Below, in pieces: positions 5,653 to 7,423 of a stretch of DNA of 7,423 nt (the stretch's first letter is position 1; each line of letters starts with the position of its first letter). Location of the stretch: the NCBI GenBank assembly GCA_003485955.1, contig DNHH01000090.1, forward strand, positions 8,540 through 15,962, given 5' to 3'. The notes beneath the pieces were generated by a model that was given only the letters and a program-made list of their open reading frames with translations, did not search any database and had not been told where the DNA came from. A program made the position numbers and the translations under genes. Source of the stretch: Opitutia bacterium. GTDB taxonomy: Bacteria > Verrucomicrobiota > Verrucomicrobiia > Opitutales > UBA953.

Positions 5653-5698
5653 CTTGAAGTTAGTTCCCTCGCCTGTTTCTTTAACTCTAGCCGAACGC

Positions 5699-6199
5699 AT
5701 GCGCCTCTTCCTATTACGTCACGCTGAGGCGGTTCCGGGCACGCCGGATGCTGAGCGGGTATTGACGAAAAAGGGCCAACTGCAAGTGAAGTGCTTGGTC
5801 GAGTCTCTAAGTCTAAAGGCACTGAGCGATGTCCGCGCCATTGAGCACAGCGGGTTTGTGCGTGCGGTCCAAACGGCGACTCGGTTCGTTGAATTAACGG
5901 GTTTAGATTTGCCTCTGCTACCCGTCACTGGACTGCGTCCCGCAGATAATGCAAAGCGCATTCTTAAGGATATTACAGAGACGCGCCACGATCGCTTGAT
6001 TGTTGGGCATAACCCTAATCTAGCGATTGTGGCTGGGCGATTATTGGGCGGCCGTCGGGATGAAGTTTCTGTGGTGCTCAAAAAATGCGCCCTCATTGCG
6101 TTGGAGTGTGCTGAGGGTCCTACTAAAAAATACCCCTTAGGTCAGTGGCGTTTGCTTTGGCTGATTGATCCGAGCCGATTAGCCAATCGACCAGAATGA
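5699..6199 (+). CDS. sixA: SixA-type phosphohistidine phosphatase
   Basis: This is a small histidine-phosphatase-superfamily (phosphoglycerate-mutase-like) enzyme. E. coli SixA removes phosphate from histidine on phosphorelay or phosphotransferase proteins. The 166-residue product matches SixA in size (161 in E. coli). It starts MRLFLLRHAEA, putting catalytic Arg7-His8 at the family position. A phosphate-binding arginine (Arg55, SGFVRAVQTA) and the second histidine in VGHNPN (His104) are present. I chose the ATG at 5699 because the family begins at this strand. An upstream GTG at 5630 would add 23 residues with no family counterpart. No clear Shine-Dalgarno sequence precedes either start. The gene is divergent from recA and tightly coupled to the TonB-like gene downstream. 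The target protein cannot be told from the window. Confidence 0.88.
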   Translation: MRLFLLRHAEAVPGTPDAERVLTKKGQLQVKCLVESLSLKALSDVRAIEHSGFVRAVQTATRFVELTGLDLPLLPVTGLRPADNAKRILKDITETRHDRLIVGHNPNLAIVAGRLLGGRRDEVSVVLKKCALIALECAEGPTKKYPLGQWRLLWLIDPSRLANRPE

Positions 6200-6202
6200 C
6201 CT

Positions 6203-6784
6203 ATGGGTGTTGTGCGATCAGCATTTATTTGGACGGGTGTGGGGGCTAGCCACGTTGCTTTGTTGGCAGTTGCCTGGGGCTCTAGCGCAGAGCGTTCTTC
6301 ACTGAGTGAAGGTTGGGTTACGGTTACTCTGATAGACAGAGACAGAGCGGAACCAAAATCGACGACCGGCCTCTCAGCAGAGGTGCCTGCGGTGGTTAAC
6401 GTTGGAAGTGTGCCAGAAGTGCCTTTTGTAAAGATTGTCGGGCCAGTGGCAGATGTGGTGGTGCCATCACGTGTATCGATTTCAGCGCCGGCAGAGCCGA
6501 CCAAAGGTGTCGAGATTGAGCCACCGCGATTTAATTTTAGATCAGAGCCTGTGTATCCACGTGCCGCTCGCCTAGCGGGTCGCGAAGGTAAAGTCTGTCT
6601 TCAGCTTGAAATTTCACGCCACGGCACACTGCATCGCGCTACCGTAACTTTAAGTTCGGGCGACACTGCATTGGATCGCGCAGCGGTGGAAGCCGCCGAA
6701 CGTTCGACCTATCACCCGGCAACGACTTCGGGTGGCCCATTGGACGCCTTTGCGGAAGCAACGTACCGCTTCGTCCTGCGATAA
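6203..6784 (+). CDS. TonB-family energy transducer, small
   Basis: The protein (193 residues) has one N-terminal membrane segment at about 7-27, containing Ser16-His17 in GASHVALLAVAW. This resembles TonB, where a histidine in the anchor is needed to couple to ExbB/ExbD. A linker at about 30-108 is rich in Val/Pro/Glu/Ser but lacks the Glu-Pro/Lys-Pro repeats of E. coli TonB. The C-terminal TonB domain spans about 109-193, with the family motif PVYPRAARLAGREGKV (116-131) and the ALDRAAVEAAERSTYHPA helix-strand region. In its family it would pass proton-motive energy to outer-membrane TonB-dependent receptors, which suits a Gram-negative cell. The short linker may limit how far it spans the periplasm. 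It starts 3 bp after the sixA stop, in the same frame, without a clear ribosome site, so it is probably translated by coupling. No exbB, exbD or receptor gene is visible. Confidence 0.82.
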   Translation: MGVVRSAFIWTGVGASHVALLAVAWGSSAERSSLSEGWVTVTLIDRDRAEPKSTTGLSAEVPAVVNVGSVPEVPFVKIVGPVADVVVPSRVSISAPAEPTKGVEIEPPRFNFRSEPVYPRAARLAGREGKVCLQLEISRHGTLHRATVTLSSGDTALDRAAVEAAERSTYHPATTSGGPLDAFAEATYRFVLR

Positions 6785-6790
6785 GGCCAG

Positions 6791-7423
6791 TTAGCGTGTT
6801 GCAGGAATTTTCCAGGCGCGCACCCAGTCGATTTCCATTTTTACTTTGGACTCTGTTGCGGAGCCGAAGCCGCCTGCAGGGATGGACCCAGCCCAGCCTT
6901 TATCCTTAACCTCACAGGTGAGCAGAAGGTGTTGGGCTGCTTGAGAGACAGGGATTTCTTTGGGGGCAGACCAGGCGAGTTGGTCATCGTAATAAAAAGT
7001 GTAACCTTCTGGCTCCCAGCGCACGGCATACGTGTGCCAGCCTTGGTTCGCGCCGTGCGCTGGCTTATTTCGCTTGGTGCGCGTATTCTGTAGAGGTGGC
7101 CCATAGCCACCCCAATGGATTGTCGTATCGTAAGTGCCGCCAAATTGAGCAAGGTGCTCGACGATATCTATTTCGACGCCATCGACAGTGGCTTTCGCTG
7201 GATCTTTACTTTTGCCATAAGTTTTTGGCATCATCCAAAAAGCCGCCCACATCCCCGGTGCATTCGCAAAGCGAATCTTCGCCTCGAAGTACCCGTAGAC
7301 TTGTTCGAATTTCCCAGAACTCGTGACAAACCCAGTGAAATTTTTTCCCGCCTCGGTAAAGGTTGTGAGTGTAAGTCTTCCGCCTTGAATCGTGACTGCG
7401 CGCGGTGAATTACGTGCGTCGCG
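6791..7423 (-). CDS. glycoside hydrolase family 16 enzyme, 5' end missing
   Basis: The frame is open from the right edge to the TAA at 6791-6793, giving 210 C-terminal residues. GH16 enzymes cleave beta-1,3/1,4-glucans or galactans (laminarin, lichenan, agar, carrageenan, porphyran). The visible part starts near the first strands (GGRLTL, then GKFEQVYGYFEAKIRF at about 39-54), followed by PGMWAAFWMMP (about 56-66). The catalytic E-x-D-x-x-E signature is EIDIVE with Glu84, Asp86 and Glu89 of the fragment, the usual nucleophile, helper and acid/base. The later strands include GWHTYAVRWEPEGYTFYYDD, and the domain ends at DWVRAWKIP, so there is no additional C-terminal module. An N-terminal signal peptide is expected but lies outside the window. 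The substrate cannot be set from this part. It is convergent with the TonB-like gene, 6 bp apart, with no terminator in between. Confidence 0.93.
   Translation of the reverse strand, partial: RDARNSPRAVTIQGGRLTLTTFTEAGKNFTGFVTSSGKFEQVYGYFEAKIRFANAPGMWAAFWMMPKTYGKSKDPAKATVDGVEIDIVEHLAQFGGTYDTTIHWGGYGPPLQNTRTKRNKPAHGANQGWHTYAVRWEPEGYTFYYDDQLAWSAPKEIPVSQAAQHLLLTCEVKDKGWAGSIPAGGFGSATESKVKMEIDWVRAWKIPATR

Noticed and set aside
5630..5698. N-terminal extension of SixA from a GTG start
   Set aside because: The 23 added residues precede the conserved MRLFLLRHAEA start of the family and include the bases of a stable hairpin; no ribosome site supports it.
6785..6790. Bidirectional terminator between the TonB-like and GH16 genes
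   Set aside because: Only six bases separate the stop codons and no inverted repeat spans the junction.

Overview
This is an ordinary-looking chromosomal stretch, most likely from a Verrucomicrobiota bacterium (Opitutae-like). That placement is an inference from the general look of the RecA and FtsK proteins, a GH16 glycosidase beside a TonB-type protein, and moderate GC. No marker gene settles it. Six protein genes are visible, two of them cut by the window edges. No rRNA, tRNA, CRISPR array, transposase or phage gene was seen.

Left part (1-3933, all + strand): the 3' nine-tenths or so of an ftsK/spoIIIE DNA translocase, a beta-class carbonic anhydrase very close in layout to E. coli Can, and a RadC-family JAMM protein. 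The carbonic anhydrase and radC are 61 bp apart and could be co-transcribed.

Middle (3934-4354): a 421-bp gene-free gap and the least explained part of the window. It holds two oppositely oriented arrays of four 7-bp units (GACTAAR type), each exactly 28 bp. A GC-rich block at about 4116-4260 can fold into a multibranched structure on either strand. A strong hairpin terminator for recA closes the gap.

Right part (4355-7423): recA runs leftward from a divergent promoter region with a near-perfect LexA-type palindrome, TGAAC-N4-GTTCA. Opposite it, sixA (histidine phosphatase) and a small TonB-like gene run rightward, with a single stop codon and one sense codon between them and both in the same frame. 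A GH16 glycosidase comes in convergently from the right edge, ending 6 bp from the TonB-like gene.

Functional theme: chromosome handling and DNA damage (FtsK, RadC, RecA with its SOS operator), CO2/bicarbonate balance, a signalling phosphatase, and outer-membrane energy transduction next to polysaccharide breakdown. I did not find a clearly new multi-gene system. The items most worth following up are the heptad repeats, the candidate structured RNA, and the operator type at recA.
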